Positions 54,234-63,903 of a stretch of 64,000 nucleotides of DNA are shown here, piece by piece; position 1 is the stretch's first letter; each line of letters begins with the position of its first letter. Under the pieces are notes generated by a model, which searched no databases, was not told where the DNA came from, and was given only the letters and a program-made list of their open reading frames with translations. The DNA is from Azospirillum cavernae (GTDB lineage: Bacteria; Pseudomonadota; Alphaproteobacteria; Azospirillales; Azospirillaceae): positions 496,001 to 560,000 of the forward strand of contig NZ_QYUL01000002.1 in assembly GCF_003590795.1 (NCBI RefSeq). Direction: 5' to 3'. The translations under genes were made by a program, and so were the position numbers.

Positions 54234-55409
54234 GTGCGCGGCGTGGTGGCGGAACGGGTGTGGATCAAGTCGCGGCAAGGCGATGCGGGGAGCGACGGGG
54301 CGACCGGCGAGGGGGCGTGGCGCCTGGACGCGGGCGGACGCTGGACGTTGGACGCCGCCGACGCGGCCACCGCCGCGCTGGACGCGATCCAGCTTGCCAA
54401 ATCGGCGAGCGCCGTGCGCTTTGGCCTTGCCGGGCTTGAGGCGCTCGACACCGTGGGGGCGTGCCTGTTGATGGGGCTGGCCGACCGGCTGACGGCGGAA
54501 GGCCGCAAGGTGACGGTCCTGGACGCCCGGCCCGAGCACGCCGCCTTGATCGACGCGGTGCGCGGGGCGGGCAAGGCGGCGGTCAAGATCGTCGCGCCGA
54601 GCCATCACCCGATCATCGACATGATCGCCGGAATCGGCGAGGACTCCATCGCGGCGGGAAAAGAGGCGCTGGATCTCATTGGCTTTCTCGGCCTTGTCAC
54701 CATCACCTTCGCCCGGCTGCTGCTCCACCCGTCGCGGCTGCGCGTGACGTCCGTGTTCTACCACATCCAACAGACCGGCTTGAACGCGCTGCCGATTCTC
54801 GGGCTGCTGTCCTTCTTGATCGGCGTGGTCCTGGCCTTCCAAGGGGCCGACCAGTTGAAGCGCTTCGGGGCGGAGCTGTACGTCGTCAATCTGCTGGGGG
54901 TGTCGGTTCTGCGCGAGATCGGCATTTTGATGACGGCGATCATCGTCGCCGGACGCTCCGGCTCCGCCTTCACCGCGCAGATCGGCACGATGAAGGTCAA
55001 CCAAGAGGTGGACGCGATCGGCACCATGGGGCTGGATCCCATCGAATTGCTGGTGGTGCCGCGCGCCATCGCCCTGATGGTCAGCCTGCCGCTGTTGGCC
55101 TTTTACGCCGACATCATGGGGCTGTTTGGCGGCGCGGTGATGAGCTACGCGACTCTCAACATCACCTTTGGTCAGTTCATCCTGCAACTTCACACGGCGG
55201 TCGGCATCGGAACGGTGATGGCCGGGTTGATAAAGGCGCCGGTCTTCGCCCTGGTCATCGCCATGGTCGGCTGTTACGAGGGGCTGAAGGTGTCGGGCAG
55301 CGCCGAAAGCGTCGGAACCCTGACCACCAAATCCGTCGTCGAGGGGATCTTTCTGGTGATCGTCATCGACGCGCTGTTCTCCGTGCTGTTTTCGGTGTTG
55401 GGCGTGTGA
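54234..55409 (+). CDS. mlaE: MlaE-type phospholipid ABC transporter permease with fused STAS domain
   Basis: 391 residues. About 20-105 is a STAS (MlaB-like) domain: WRLDAGGRWTLDAADAA, LAGLEALDTVGACLLMGL. About 125-391 is the MlaE permease: LNALPILGLLSFLIGVVLAF, LGVSVLREIGILMTAIIVAGRSGSAFTAQIGTMK (quoted as pieces), and EVDAIGTMGLDPIELLVVPR. The separate mlaB of enterobacteria is thus built into the permease. The GTG start at 54234 follows GGGGCGGAG. The gene abuts the ATPase gene by TGATG overlap. It works in lipid transport between the inner and outer membranes. Confidence 0.9.
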   Translation: MRGVVAERVWIKSRQGDAGSDGATGEGAWRLDAGGRWTLDAADAATAALDAIQLAKSASAVRFGLAGLEALDTVGACLLMGLADRLTAEGRKVTVLDARPEHAALIDAVRGAGKAAVKIVAPSHHPIIDMIAGIGEDSIAAGKEALDLIGFLGLVTITFARLLLHPSRLRVTSVFYHIQQTGLNALPILGLLSFLIGVVLAFQGADQLKRFGAELYVVNLLGVSVLREIGILMTAIIVAGRSGSAFTAQIGTMKVNQEVDAIGTMGLDPIELLVVPRAIALMVSLPLLAFYADIMGLFGGAVMSYATLNITFGQFILQLHTAVGIGTVMAGLIKAPVFALVIAMVGCYEGLKVSGSAESVGTLTTKSVVEGIFLVIVIDALFSVLFSVLGV

Positions 55410-56218
55410 TGAGCGAAACAGTCGCCCCCGACCTGCCGACGACCGCGCAACCCGTCATCCGGCCCGTCATCCGGGTGCGGGACCTCGTCACCCGATTCGG
55501 CACGCAGACCGTCCATGACGGGCTTGATCTCGACGTTCAGGCGGGCGAGGTGCTGGGCGTCGTCGGCGGCTCCGGCTCCGGAAAATCGGTGCTGCTGAAG
55601 GAAATCCTTGGCCTGATAAAGCCCGCCGCCGGGCGGATCGAGCTTTTGGGGCACGACACCGCCGATTTGTCGCGGGACGAGCGCGCCGCGCTCCAGGCGC
55701 GCACCGGCGTGCTGTTCCAGAACGGCGCGCTGTTCAGCTCGATGACGGTGGCGGAAAACATCATGCTGCCGTTGAAGGAGCACACCGATCTGCCTCTGTC
55801 GCTGATTGGCGAGGTCGCGCGGGTGAAGATCGCCATTGCCGGGTTGCCGCCGGACGCCGGGGCCAAGCAGCCCTCGCAACTGTCCGGCGGCATGGTCAAG
55901 CGGGCGGCGCTGGCCCGCGCCCTGGCGCTCGACCCCGCCATCCTGTTTTTGGACGAGCCGACCGCCGGGCTGGATCCCATCGGGGCGGGGGCCTTCGACA
56001 CGCTGATTCGCGACCTTCAACGCAGTCTGGGGCTGACGGTTTTCATGGTGACGCATGATCTGGACAGCCTCGTGACCATCTGCGACCGCATCGCGGTGCT
56101 GGTGGACAAGAAAATTCGGGTGGGCACGCTGGAGCAGCATCTGGCCGACCCACACCCCTGGATTCACGATTATTTTCACGGACCGCGTGGCCGCGCCGCG
56201 CGCCACGCGACGGATTGA
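55409..56218 (+). CDS. mlaF: MlaF-type phospholipid ABC transporter ATPase
   Basis: 269 residues. Walker A GGSGSGKSVLLK, Q-loop VLFQNGALFSSMTV, signature QLSGGMVKRAALARAL (the M-V-K-R form is typical of Mce/Mla ATPases), Walker B ILFLDEPTAGLDP and switch His VTHDL. The start ATG overlaps the mlaE stop by one base. Provides energy to MlaE with MlaD. Confidence 0.93.
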   Translation: MSETVAPDLPTTAQPVIRPVIRVRDLVTRFGTQTVHDGLDLDVQAGEVLGVVGGSGSGKSVLLKEILGLIKPAAGRIELLGHDTADLSRDERAALQARTGVLFQNGALFSSMTVAENIMLPLKEHTDLPLSLIGEVARVKIAIAGLPPDAGAKQPSQLSGGMVKRAALARALALDPAILFLDEPTAGLDPIGAGAFDTLIRDLQRSLGLTVFMVTHDLDSLVTICDRIAVLVDKKIRVGTLEQHLADPHPWIHDYFHGPRGRAARHATD

Positions 56219-56226
56219 GGCAAGCC

Positions 56227-57186
56227 ATGGAAACGCGCGCCAGCTACATTCTGGTCGGCAGCTTCGTGCTGGTCCTGATCGCCGGTCTGTTGGGCTTCTC
56301 TGTCTGGATCGCCAAGGTCCAGTTGGAAGAAACCCGCCAGCCCTACCGGGTGTATTTCACCGGCTCGGTCACGGGCCTGCAACCCGGCAGCCCGGTGCGC
56401 TATCGCGGCGTGCCGGTGGGGACGGTGGGCGACATCCGGCTCGATCCCGACAATGTCACCCGCGTGCGCGTCACCATTCAGGTGCAGAACGACACGCCGA
56501 TCATGGCCGACTCCATCGCGTCGCTGGAAATGCAGGGCATCACCGGCGGCGCCTATGTGCAGATTTCCGGCGGGACGGAGGGGGCGGAACGGTTGAAGGC
56601 GACCGCGCCGGATGGGATTCCAGTGATCCCCTCGAAAACCTCCTCTTTGTCGGCGGTGGTGGACAGCGCGCCGCAACTGGTCAGCCGGGCGTCGGAACTG
56701 ATCGCCCGTTTGGGCGATATGATGAACGCCGACAATCAAAAGGCGATGACCGACATTCTGGCCAACGTCAGCCGCATCAGCGGCGATCTGGCCCGCGCCA
56801 CGGCGGGGCTGGACGGCACGATGGCGCAGGCGCGGGACACGTTGAAGGGGCTGGAGCCGGTCGGCCCGCATCTGGATCAAACGATCATCCAGGCGCGCGA
56901 CACGCTGGCCACCGTCAACAACAGCGCCAAGCAATTGACCGGAGACAGCCGCGACCTGATTCAGTCGCTCAAGCGCACGTCGACCGAGCTGACCGCCCTT
57001 TTGGGCGAAAACCGCGCGCCAATGCGCGACTTCACGGCGACGGGGCTGTATGACTTGAGTTTGTTGATCGCCCAGTTGCGCGACCTGTCGGGTCAGTTGT
57101 CGCGGGTGGTCACACGGATTGAAAATGACCCGTCGAACTTCCTGTTTGGCGGAACCCGGCAGGGTGTGGAGGTGCGGGGCAAATGA
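56227..57186 (+). CDS. mlaD: MlaD-type MCE domain protein
   Basis: 319 residues. One N-terminal TM helix (about 7-30, YILVGSFVLVLIAGLLGFSV), then the MCE domain (about 38-120): YRVYFTGSVTGLQPGSPVRY and GVPVGTVGDIRLDPDNVTRV. A long helical tail (about 150-300, many heptad-like repeats such as DTLKGLEPVGPHLDQTI) forms the periplasmic needle typical of longer MCE proteins. GAGG precedes ATG 56227. Its stop overlaps the lipoprotein gene by 4 bp. Confidence 0.92.
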   Translation: METRASYILVGSFVLVLIAGLLGFSVWIAKVQLEETRQPYRVYFTGSVTGLQPGSPVRYRGVPVGTVGDIRLDPDNVTRVRVTIQVQNDTPIMADSIASLEMQGITGGAYVQISGGTEGAERLKATAPDGIPVIPSKTSSLSAVVDSAPQLVSRASELIARLGDMMNADNQKAMTDILANVSRISGDLARATAGLDGTMAQARDTLKGLEPVGPHLDQTIIQARDTLATVNNSAKQLTGDSRDLIQSLKRTSTELTALLGENRAPMRDFTATGLYDLSLLIAQLRDLSGQLSRVVTRIENDPSNFLFGGTRQGVEVRGK

Positions 57187-57830
57187 ACGGTCGAACACGG
57201 ATGATGGGGCGGTTGGCGTCCCTGGTGGGGCTTGGTCTGGCGCTGTTGGGGCTGACGGCCTGCTCGACGATCATCAACCCCACCGCGCCCAAGCTCTACA
57301 CCCTGACGCCGCGCGCCGTGGTCGAGGCTGGGGCGCCGACGGTGACATGGCAATTGCTGGTCGAAACGCCGTCGTCGGCGGCGGGCGTCGACACGCCGCG
57401 CATCGCCCTGTCGCGCACGCCAACCACGTTGGATTATTTCGCCGACGTGTCGTGGGCCGACCGGGCGCCGAACATGGTGCAGGGGGTCATTGTCCAGTCC
57501 TTTGAGGACAGCGGGCGGATCCTGTCGGTCGGACGCGACACCATGGGGCTGCGCTCCGACCTTGTGCTGAAATCGGAGTTGCGCGACTTCCAGGCCGAAT
57601 ACGCGACGCCGGGCGCGACCAGCCCGGACCGCGTGCATGTCCGGCTGTCGGCCAAGCTGGTGGCGATGCCGCGCCGGACCATCGAAGCGGGGGAAACCTT
57701 TGACGCGGTGGTTCCCGTCCGTGGGCGGGATTTCACCGACGTGATCGCCGCCTATGACGTGGCGTTGGGTCAGATCAGCGGCGCGCTGGTGAGTTGGACG
57801 CTGCGCAATGGGCGCGCCGCCATCCCGTAA
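57183..57830 (+). CDS. ABC-type transport auxiliary lipoprotein (PqiC/LbcB-type)
   Basis: 215 residues. A lipoprotein signal peptide with lipobox LTAC, Cys at about 27, is followed by TAPKLYTLTP, the start of the PqiC-type domain. It completes a four-gene unit without mlaC or mlaA, so it probably serves as the outer-membrane or periplasmic bridging part of this lipid transporter. The overlap with mlaD implies coupled translation. Confidence 0.88.
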   Translation: MNGRTRMMGRLASLVGLGLALLGLTACSTIINPTAPKLYTLTPRAVVEAGAPTVTWQLLVETPSSAAGVDTPRIALSRTPTTLDYFADVSWADRAPNMVQGVIVQSFEDSGRILSVGRDTMGLRSDLVLKSELRDFQAEYATPGATSPDRVHVRLSAKLVAMPRRTIEAGETFDAVVPVRGRDFTDVIAAYDVALGQISGALVSWTLRNGRAAIP

Positions 57831-57915
57831 CCGCTGGGCCGCGCGGAAAAACCTTGCCAGGGCTGCATATCCGCGTGCGTAATAGGGTTGATCGCGAGGT
57901 GGCGGACGGGCGTTG

Positions 57916-58725
57916 ATGACGGAACTTTCGGGACTTCCCCGCGAGGAATTGGAGGCGATGGCCGAGGCCGGTCGGGAGGTTCGGGTCTGCCAGCGGGTGC
58001 TGGCCAAGACCGGCGACACCGTGGTCGGCGAATTGCTGCGTGGGCATGGCACGCTCTATGAGTGGCGCCACTACCCGCCGGGCGACGTGTATGACGCCGA
58101 GCATCACGCGCAATATTATTACCATTGTCACCCCGAAGACGAACGGCCCAAGGGTGAGCATGGCCATTTCCACAGCTTCCTGCGTCCCCACGGCATGCCC
58201 TCGGGAATCCGTCCGGCCCCGCTGCCGGACTACGCCCCGCCCGACAACGACAACGATGCGCTGTCCCATTTGATCGGCGTCGCCATGGACGTGGCCGGGC
58301 AGCCGGTGCGGCTGTTCACCACCAACCGCTGGGTCACGGGCGAAACCTGGTACGCGGCGGACGATGTGGTGGCCATGCTCGATTCCTTCATCGTCGATCA
58401 CGCCCGCCCCTCCTGGCCGACCAACCGCTGGATCACCGGGCTGGTCCGCCTGTTCCGCCCCCAGATCATCCGCCTGTTGCGTGAGCGGGACGCGGCGATA
58501 GGTCGCTGGGCCAACCAACATCCCGACGCCTATGTTTATGAGGATCGGGGGTTGGAGGTCGCCTCCCAATGCCCCATCTCGGTGGAGGAGCAGATTGCCG
58601 AGGTGGAGATGCTGGCGCGTGGAACCCGCCGCCGTCGCTCAATTCTTCCAGAACCGCCCCGGTTTGTGGAGGACGAGGGGGGTGGTTTGACAATCTCCGC
58701 CGATCCGTCCCGCCTTCTTCGTTAA
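57916..58725 (+). CDS. conserved hypothetical protein (DUF6969-like)
   Basis: 269 residues, soluble. WRHYPPGDVYDAEHHAQYYYHCHPE and GEHGHFHSFLRP (in the region 50-90) are rich in His and aromatic residues and look like a metal or substrate site. The middle part (about 115-165) has DALSHLIGVAMDVAGQPVRL and FTTNRWVTGETWY. I believe the family is DUF6969, from memory. The ATG at 57916 is used; a TTG lies one codon earlier. Function unknown. Confidence 0.75.
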   Translation: MTELSGLPREELEAMAEAGREVRVCQRVLAKTGDTVVGELLRGHGTLYEWRHYPPGDVYDAEHHAQYYYHCHPEDERPKGEHGHFHSFLRPHGMPSGIRPAPLPDYAPPDNDNDALSHLIGVAMDVAGQPVRLFTTNRWVTGETWYAADDVVAMLDSFIVDHARPSWPTNRWITGLVRLFRPQIIRLLRERDAAIGRWANQHPDAYVYEDRGLEVASQCPISVEEQIAEVEMLARGTRRRRSILPEPPRFVEDEGGGLTISADPSRLLR

Positions 58726-58816
58726 TGAAGGTTCAACAGTTTCGTCACATCCTTTAACGTGAGGAAGTGCTCCCGGCCATAAGGGGGCAGACCAGGGCAG
58801 GAAGGGTCCGCGACCC

Positions 58817-59938
58817 ATGACCGAGCATTTGACCCAAGCCGACGTCGTTCGACTGTTGTCGGACCCGTCGCCCAACAGCCGGACCGATCTTGCCGCCAAG
58901 ATCGCCCGCCAATTCGGCGGCGCGGAACTGTCCGCCAGCGAACGAAAACTGGCGGAAGACATCATCCGGGTGATGGTGAACGACGCGGTGGTCAGCGTCC
59001 GCCAGACCTTGGCCGAGAATCTGAAATCCAACCCGGCCCTGCCGCGCGACGTCGCCCTGACCATGGCGCGGGATGTGGAGGCGGTGGCGATTCCGCTGCT
59101 CAGCGTGTCCACCGTGCTGACCAGCGCCGATTTGATCGAGATCTTGCGGTCGGGCGCCGACTCCAAAAGTTTGGCCATCGCCCAACGCCCGAACGTTCCC
59201 GCCGCCGTCGCCGACGCGCTGGTGGAAACCGGGTCGGAAAAGGCCGTGGCGGCGCTGGTCGCCAACGAAGGGGCGGAACTGGGCGAACAGACGCTGGGGA
59301 AGGTGATCGACCGTTTTGGCGCCAGCGAAGCCGTGCAGGATCCGCTGGTCCACCGGGGCAAATTGCCGATCACCATCGCCGAACGGCTGGTGGCGGTGGT
59401 GTCGGAAAAGCTGCGCCAACATTTGGTGTCGCATCATGAACTTCCGGCCAAGGTCGCGTCCGAGTTGATCCTTCAAAGCCGCGAGCGCGCCACCGTGGCG
59501 CTGTTCAGCGGCGAGAATGACGAAAGCGCGTTGGAGCGGCTGGTCGCCCAACTGGCGCGCACCGGACGCCTGACGCCGTCGTTGCTGGTCCGCTCGCTGT
59601 GCACCGGCGACATCGCGTTTTTCGAGCACGCGATCTCGCAGATGGCGAATGTGCCGATGACCAACGCGCGGCTGCTGATCCATGACGCCGGGCGGTTGGG
59701 GCTGAAATCCCTGTACGACAAGGCGAAACTGCCGTCGGCCCTGCTGCCCGCCTGCCGCATCGCCATCGACGTGCTGCGCGAGACCCCTTACGACGGCGAA
59801 CCCGGCGACCGGGAGCGTCATCGCCGCCGCCTGATCGAACGCATTCTGACCCAGTATGAGGATTTGGCGCCGGAGGATTTGGATTTCCTCCTGACCAAGC
59901 TGGGCGACATGATGCAGACGGAGCATGAGGCGGCCTGA
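58817..59938 (+). CDS. DUF2336 domain protein
   Basis: 373 residues of HEAT-like helical repeats: AAKIARQFGGAELSASERKL, then VRQTLAENLKSNPALPRDVA, LAIAQRPNVPAAVADALV and so on, the pattern of DUF2336, a family largely confined to Rhodospirillales and Rhizobiales. It is presumed to be a scaffold or signalling partner; next to it are two histidine kinases. It probably acts in the cytoplasm. No function has been established to my knowledge. Confidence 0.85.
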   Translation: MTEHLTQADVVRLLSDPSPNSRTDLAAKIARQFGGAELSASERKLAEDIIRVMVNDAVVSVRQTLAENLKSNPALPRDVALTMARDVEAVAIPLLSVSTVLTSADLIEILRSGADSKSLAIAQRPNVPAAVADALVETGSEKAVAALVANEGAELGEQTLGKVIDRFGASEAVQDPLVHRGKLPITIAERLVAVVSEKLRQHLVSHHELPAKVASELILQSRERATVALFSGENDESALERLVAQLARTGRLTPSLLVRSLCTGDIAFFEHAISQMANVPMTNARLLIHDAGRLGLKSLYDKAKLPSALLPACRIAIDVLRETPYDGEPGDRERHRRRLIERILTQYEDLAPEDLDFLLTKLGDMMQTEHEAA

Positions 59939-60028
59939 CGGGGGCCTTCCGAGGCCGATGGGCGCTTGCGTCGGTGTGTCGTTTGGTCGCAGACTGCGTG
60001 ACGGGATGGGCTTGTAGGGGCTGAAGGG

Positions 60029-61402
60029 ATGAAGCGCGCGGCCTCGCCTCCGCACAGTCAATCCGCCGACCGCGCTTCCCAGACGTCCAGCGAGACGCCA
60101 GAGGAGACGATCCGTCGTCTCGAACGGCGCATCGCCGCGTTGGAGGCCCGCTCCGCTCTGGACCCCCACAAGCCGCGCGACGCCGGGCTGCGGGCCAGCG
60201 AAGCGCGATTCCGCTCTCTGGTGCAAACGGCGGCCAGCATCATTTTGGTTCTGGGCCAGGATGGCCGCGTGCAGGAGGCCAACCGCGAGGCCGAACGCGC
60301 CTTCGGTCTGAATCCCGACAGCGCCATCGGGCGGTCCTGGATGGAGGTGGTCGGGGAGCGGCCCGGCGGGGTGTTCGCCGCGCAACTCGCCATCGCTGGG
60401 GAAGGGCAGGAGGTTCGCAATTTCGAACAGGTGCAGCATGACCGCGCCGGGGTGGGCGAGCGGGTGCTGCTGTGGAACATGAACCGTCTGCCGGAAACCG
60501 AGGGGGTCGCCCCGGCGATCATCTGCGTCGGCCAGGACATCACCCGCCGCAAACGCGCCGAACTGGCGCTGCGCCACGCCCGCGACGAGTTGGAGATGCG
60601 GGTGGCCGAACGCACCCGCGCCCTGATGCAGGAGGTGCAGGAGCGCCGCCGGGCTGAACAGGCGCTGATCCAGGCCAAGGAACAGGCCGAACTGGCCAAC
60701 CGGGCCAAAAGCGAATTTCTGGCCAACATGAGCCATGAGCTGCGCACGCCGTTGAACGCGATCATCGGCTTTTCCTCGATGATGGAAAGCGAGATCGTCG
60801 GGCCGATTGGCCACCCGAAATATCTGCATTACGCCGGGGTGATCGGCAAATCCGGCCAGCATTTGCTGGCGGTCATCAACGACATTCTCGACGTTGCCAA
60901 GATCGAGGCGGGCAAGCTGGACCTGTACCCCCAGCCGATGAACGTCCGCGACGCGGTGGACAGCTCGTTGCTGCTGATCGCCGAGCGGGCGGAGGAGGGC
61001 GGCATCACCCTGCTTGATTCGGTGGCCGACGACACGCCGTTGATGCTGGGCGATCCGGTGCGGGTGAAGCAGATTTTGCTGAATCTGCTGTCCAACGCCG
61101 TCAAATTCACTGGCTCTGGAGGTCAGGTGTCGCTGCGGGTGCGGCCCGACCATGACCGCATTTTGATCGAGGTGGCCGACACCGGCATCGGCATGAACGC
61201 CGAGGGCATCGCCATCGCCTTGCAGCCCTTCGGGCAGGTGGACAGCCAATTGTCCCGCCGGGCGGGCGGCACCGGCCTTGGCCTGCCGCTGGTGCGCTCC
61301 TTCGTCGAACTGCTGCACGGCACGTTGGACGTGCGCAGCCGGGAGGGGGAGGGAACGACCGTCAGCGTCCGCTTGCCGGTGGCTCGTCCCGACGAGGCGT
61401 GA
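60029..61402 (+). CDS. cytoplasmic PAS histidine kinase
   Basis: 457 residues, no TM helices. N-terminal coiled coil (about 20-45), PAS (about 57-175, [20 protein letters not shown]), coiled coil with [20 protein letters not shown], HisKA with [20 protein letters not shown] (H236), HATPase with [18 protein letters not shown] and [10 protein letters not shown]. The H-box style is that of the PleC/DivJ-related kinases of alphaproteobacteria. No response regulator is adjacent. Its last 41 bp overlap the 3' end of the convergent kinase gene. Confidence 0.9.
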   Translation: MKRAASPPHSQSADRASQTSSETPEETIRRLERRIAALEARSALDPHKPRDAGLRASEARFRSLVQTAASIILVLGQDGRVQEANREAERAFGLNPDSAIGRSWMEVVGERPGGVFAAQLAIAGEGQEVRNFEQVQHDRAGVGERVLLWNMNRLPETEGVAPAIICVGQDITRRKRAELALRHARDELEMRVAERTRALMQEVQERRRAEQALIQAKEQAELANRAKSEFLANMSHELRTPLNAIIGFSSMMESEIVGPIGHPKYLHYAGVIGKSGQHLLAVINDILDVAKIEAGKLDLYPQPMNVRDAVDSSLLLIAERAEEGGITLLDSVADDTPLMLGDPVRVKQILLNLLSNAVKFTGSGGQVSLRVRPDHDRILIEVADTGIGMNAEGIAIALQPFGQVDSQLSRRAGGTGLGLPLVRSFVELLHGTLDVRSREGEGTTVSVRLPVARPDEA

Positions 61403-62843
61403 CCTCCGGCGCTTGGACGGAAAAGACGGCGCCTTTGCCTTCGACCGAACGCACCGCCACCGGATGGCCGAGCAACCGGGCCAGGCGCTCGACAATCGCC
61501 AGGCCCAAGCCGATTCCCTCGCTGCGGTCGCGGTCGGGGCGGTCGAGCTGGACGAACTCCTCGAAGATGCGGCGACGGTCGGTTTCGGCGATGCCGCGCC
61601 CGGTGTCGTAAACCTCGATCCACAGCGCGCCGCCGCGACGGCGGCAACCGACCAGAACGCCGCCCTGTTCGGTGTAGCGGATGGCGTTGGCGATCAGGTT
61701 GCGGATGATGCGTTCCAACAAGGCCGGGTCGCTGTGAACCACCACGTCGGTCGGCACGGCGCGCAGGCGCAGCCCCTTGGCGTCCGCCTGCCCCGCGAAC
61801 TCCGCTTCCAACTGGTCGAGCAGGGGGGAGAGCGGGACGTCGGCGGGTTTGGGCAAGATCACGCCGGATTCCAGCTTGGAGATTTCCAAAATCGCGTTCA
61901 GCAGGTCGCGCATCGACCGCTGGGCCGCCTTCAGATCGGTCAGCATCGCCATCGCCTTGGCGGTCTGGCTCTGACGCTCCAGCATGCCGGTGAACATGCC
62001 GATGGCCTGCAAGGGTTGGTGCAGATCGTGGCTGGCGTGGGCGAGGAAGCGCGATTTGGCGCGGTGGGCCTGCTCTGCCGCGTTTTTGGCGGCGTGCAAC
62101 TCGGCGGTGCGTTCGCGCACCTGCTGCTCCAGCGTGGCGTTGGCCCGCTCGATGGCGTCGGTCATCCGGGCGATTTCGGTGAACTGGTCGCGCACATGGC
62201 GGGTCATCGGGCGGAAGATGACCAGCGCCTCGAACAGCAGCGTCAGCAGCGTCAGGATCAGCGCCGCCAACCCCATCCGGTGCAGGGAGTGAAAGCCCGC
62301 CTCGCCCTCTTCCTGATAGAGCGCGACCATGACCTCCAACCGATCAAGCAGCGGCCCCAAGGCTTGGGTGGTCACGTAATCGGCATCGGCCATGCCGGGG
62401 GGCAAACCGCTGGGGGCGGCGGCGATGACGGCACGCAGGGCGGCGATGTGGCGGCTCACCAGCGGGTCGAGAGGATCGGAGCCGCCGAAAAACAAATCCT
62501 TGGGCGGCGGCCCCAGGGCCGGGCCGCCGGCGGGACCGGCCCGCCCGCTCAAGCGCCGGTGCGCCGCCTCGAACATGTCGGTCGCCTCAGCCAACTGGCG
62601 GCCCAGATCGGCGCGGGAATAGGCGTCGGGGTTGTGCTTGAGCTGTTCAACCAGCAGGGCGGTGCGTTGCGACAGCATGCGCTGGCGGCCCGAGACGTTG
62701 ACCACCTCCAGCATCCGTTCATGCTGGCCGATCACCCGCTCGGTCATCACGAAACCGGCCAGCGTGCCCAGCGCGATCAACGCCAGGGCGACGCCGTAGC
62801 GCAAGGTCATCCAACGGGCGGTGGTGGCGCCAATGGGGATCAT
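61362..62843 (-). CDS. membrane histidine kinase with PilJ-type sensor domain
   Basis: 493 residues. TM1 about 17-34, a periplasmic PilJ/NarX-type four-helix region (about 40-185: [20 protein letters not shown]), TM2 about 191-210, a coiled coil, HisKA with [17 protein letters not shown] (H272) and HATPase with [20 protein letters not shown] and GIGLGLAIV. The NarX-like sensor suggests small-anion or surface sensing. The ATG at 62843 has GAGGACGCGC upstream and is preferred to ATG 62864. No paired regulator is adjacent. Confidence 0.88.
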   Translation of the reverse strand: MIPIGATTARWMTLRYGVALALIALGTLAGFVMTERVIGQHERMLEVVNVSGRQRMLSQRTALLVEQLKHNPDAYSRADLGRQLAEATDMFEAAHRRLSGRAGPAGGPALGPPPKDLFFGGSDPLDPLVSRHIAALRAVIAAAPSGLPPGMADADYVTTQALGPLLDRLEVMVALYQEEGEAGFHSLHRMGLAALILTLLTLLFEALVIFRPMTRHVRDQFTEIARMTDAIERANATLEQQVRERTAELHAAKNAAEQAHRAKSRFLAHASHDLHQPLQAIGMFTGMLERQSQTAKAMAMLTDLKAAQRSMRDLLNAILEISKLESGVILPKPADVPLSPLLDQLEAEFAGQADAKGLRLRAVPTDVVVHSDPALLERIIRNLIANAIRYTEQGGVLVGCRRRGGALWIEVYDTGRGIAETDRRRIFEEFVQLDRPDRDRSEGIGLGLAIVERLARLLGHPVAVRSVEGKGAVFSVQAPEVTPRRDEPPASGR

Positions 62844-62888
62844 GCGCGTCCTCGGAATCGTCATGCTGCGACGCAGCGATGGGGAAGC

Positions 62889-63581
62889 CTACCCGTGAAT
62901 CGGGTCTTCGGCAAACCCGCAAGCGGCCAGCGCCGCCCGCATGTGGGCGGGAATCGGGGCGACGGCGCCGACCGGCTCGCGCTTGGGGTAAAGCGGCAGG
63001 GAGATCGCGCGCGAATGCAGATGCAGCGGATGCCCCTCCGGCCCGCCATATTGCGGATCGCCCAGCAGCGGACAGCCGATGGAGGCGCAATGCACGCGGA
63101 TCTGGTGGGTTCGCCCGGTGTGCGGGGTCAATTCCAGCCACGTTCTGCCGTTGGCCCGGCCCTTGACCACATAATCGGTGATCGCGGTTTGCCCGTCGGG
63201 CAGCCCGCCGACCATCCGCCAGCCGCCGGTCTTGTTCGAGACCTTGGACAGCGTCAACTCGATCCGCCCGGACTCCGCCGGGGGCGATCCGGCGACCACC
63301 GCCCAATAGGTTTTGTCCACCTTGCCGTCCTGGAACAGGATGCCGATCTTGCGCAGCGCCTTGGCGTGGCGACCGAGGATCAAACAGCCCGAGGTGTCGC
63401 GGTCCAGCCGGTGGGCCAGCGACGGGGCCTTGGGGAAGCCAAAACGCAGGGCGTCGAAATGCCGTTCCAGATTGGGACCGCCCGCTGGCCCGGCGTGGAC
63501 CGGCAACCCGGCGGGCTTGTCGATGATGAGCATCAGACCGTCACGGAAGAGGATGCGGTCTTGAATTTGGGCGGGTGTCAC
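62889..63581 (-). CDS. RluA-family RNA pseudouridine synthase
   Basis: 230 residues. The catalytic Asp is in SLAHRLDRDTSGCLIL (D60), with LIIDKPAGLPVH before it and TGRTHQIRVHCASIGCPLLGD (in parts) after. There is no N-terminal S4 domain, so it is a short RluA-type enzyme that modifies rRNA or tRNA uridine. It is upstream of the PilJ-type kinase on the same strand, 45 bp apart. Confidence 0.92.
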   Translation of the reverse strand: MTPAQIQDRILFRDGLMLIIDKPAGLPVHAGPAGGPNLERHFDALRFGFPKAPSLAHRLDRDTSGCLILGRHAKALRKIGILFQDGKVDKTYWAVVAGSPPAESGRIELTLSKVSNKTGGWRMVGGLPDGQTAITDYVVKGRANGRTWLELTPHTGRTHQIRVHCASIGCPLLGDPQYGGPEGHPLHLHSRAISLPLYPKREPVGAVAPIPAHMRAALAACGFAEDPIHG

Positions 63582-63588
63582 GGGTGGT

Positions 63589-63903
63589 TTATCCCCAGGC
63601 GCGAGAAATCAACAAATCGAGCGCCGCAATGATGCGGTCGCCGTCGTCTGCGAGCGAACAGACCGTCTCGCCGAGATGGGAGGGAATGGACAAGCTCTGA
63701 AGCGTGTGCAAAACCACGGCGCGGTTTTCAATGATGAACACCGGATTTAAAGCAGCCTCAACCGGAGGATTGGCGCTCTTGTCAACCAGAGGAACAACAA
63801 AGCGCCGATGGAAATGATCGAAGCGGTGAGACTGAACGATGACGACATAAGGTATGATCGACCGTTGACCGCCCTTGGTCCGATGAACATCAAATTGGGA
63901 CAT
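63589..63903 (-). CDS. ccdB: CcdB-type toxin
   Basis: 104 residues, the usual CcdB length (F-plasmid CcdB 101). MSQFDVHRTKGGQRSIIPYV and RFVVPLVDKSANP align with the family, and the end WG after LISRA matches the C-terminal Trp-Gly-Ile gyrase-poisoning tail, here without the final Ile. The target by family is DNA gyrase. Its ATG overlaps the ccdA stop (TGATG). Confidence 0.88.
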   Translation of the reverse strand: MSQFDVHRTKGGQRSIIPYVVIVQSHRFDHFHRRFVVPLVDKSANPPVEAALNPVFIIENRAVVLHTLQSLSIPSHLGETVCSLADDGDRIIAALDLLISRAWG

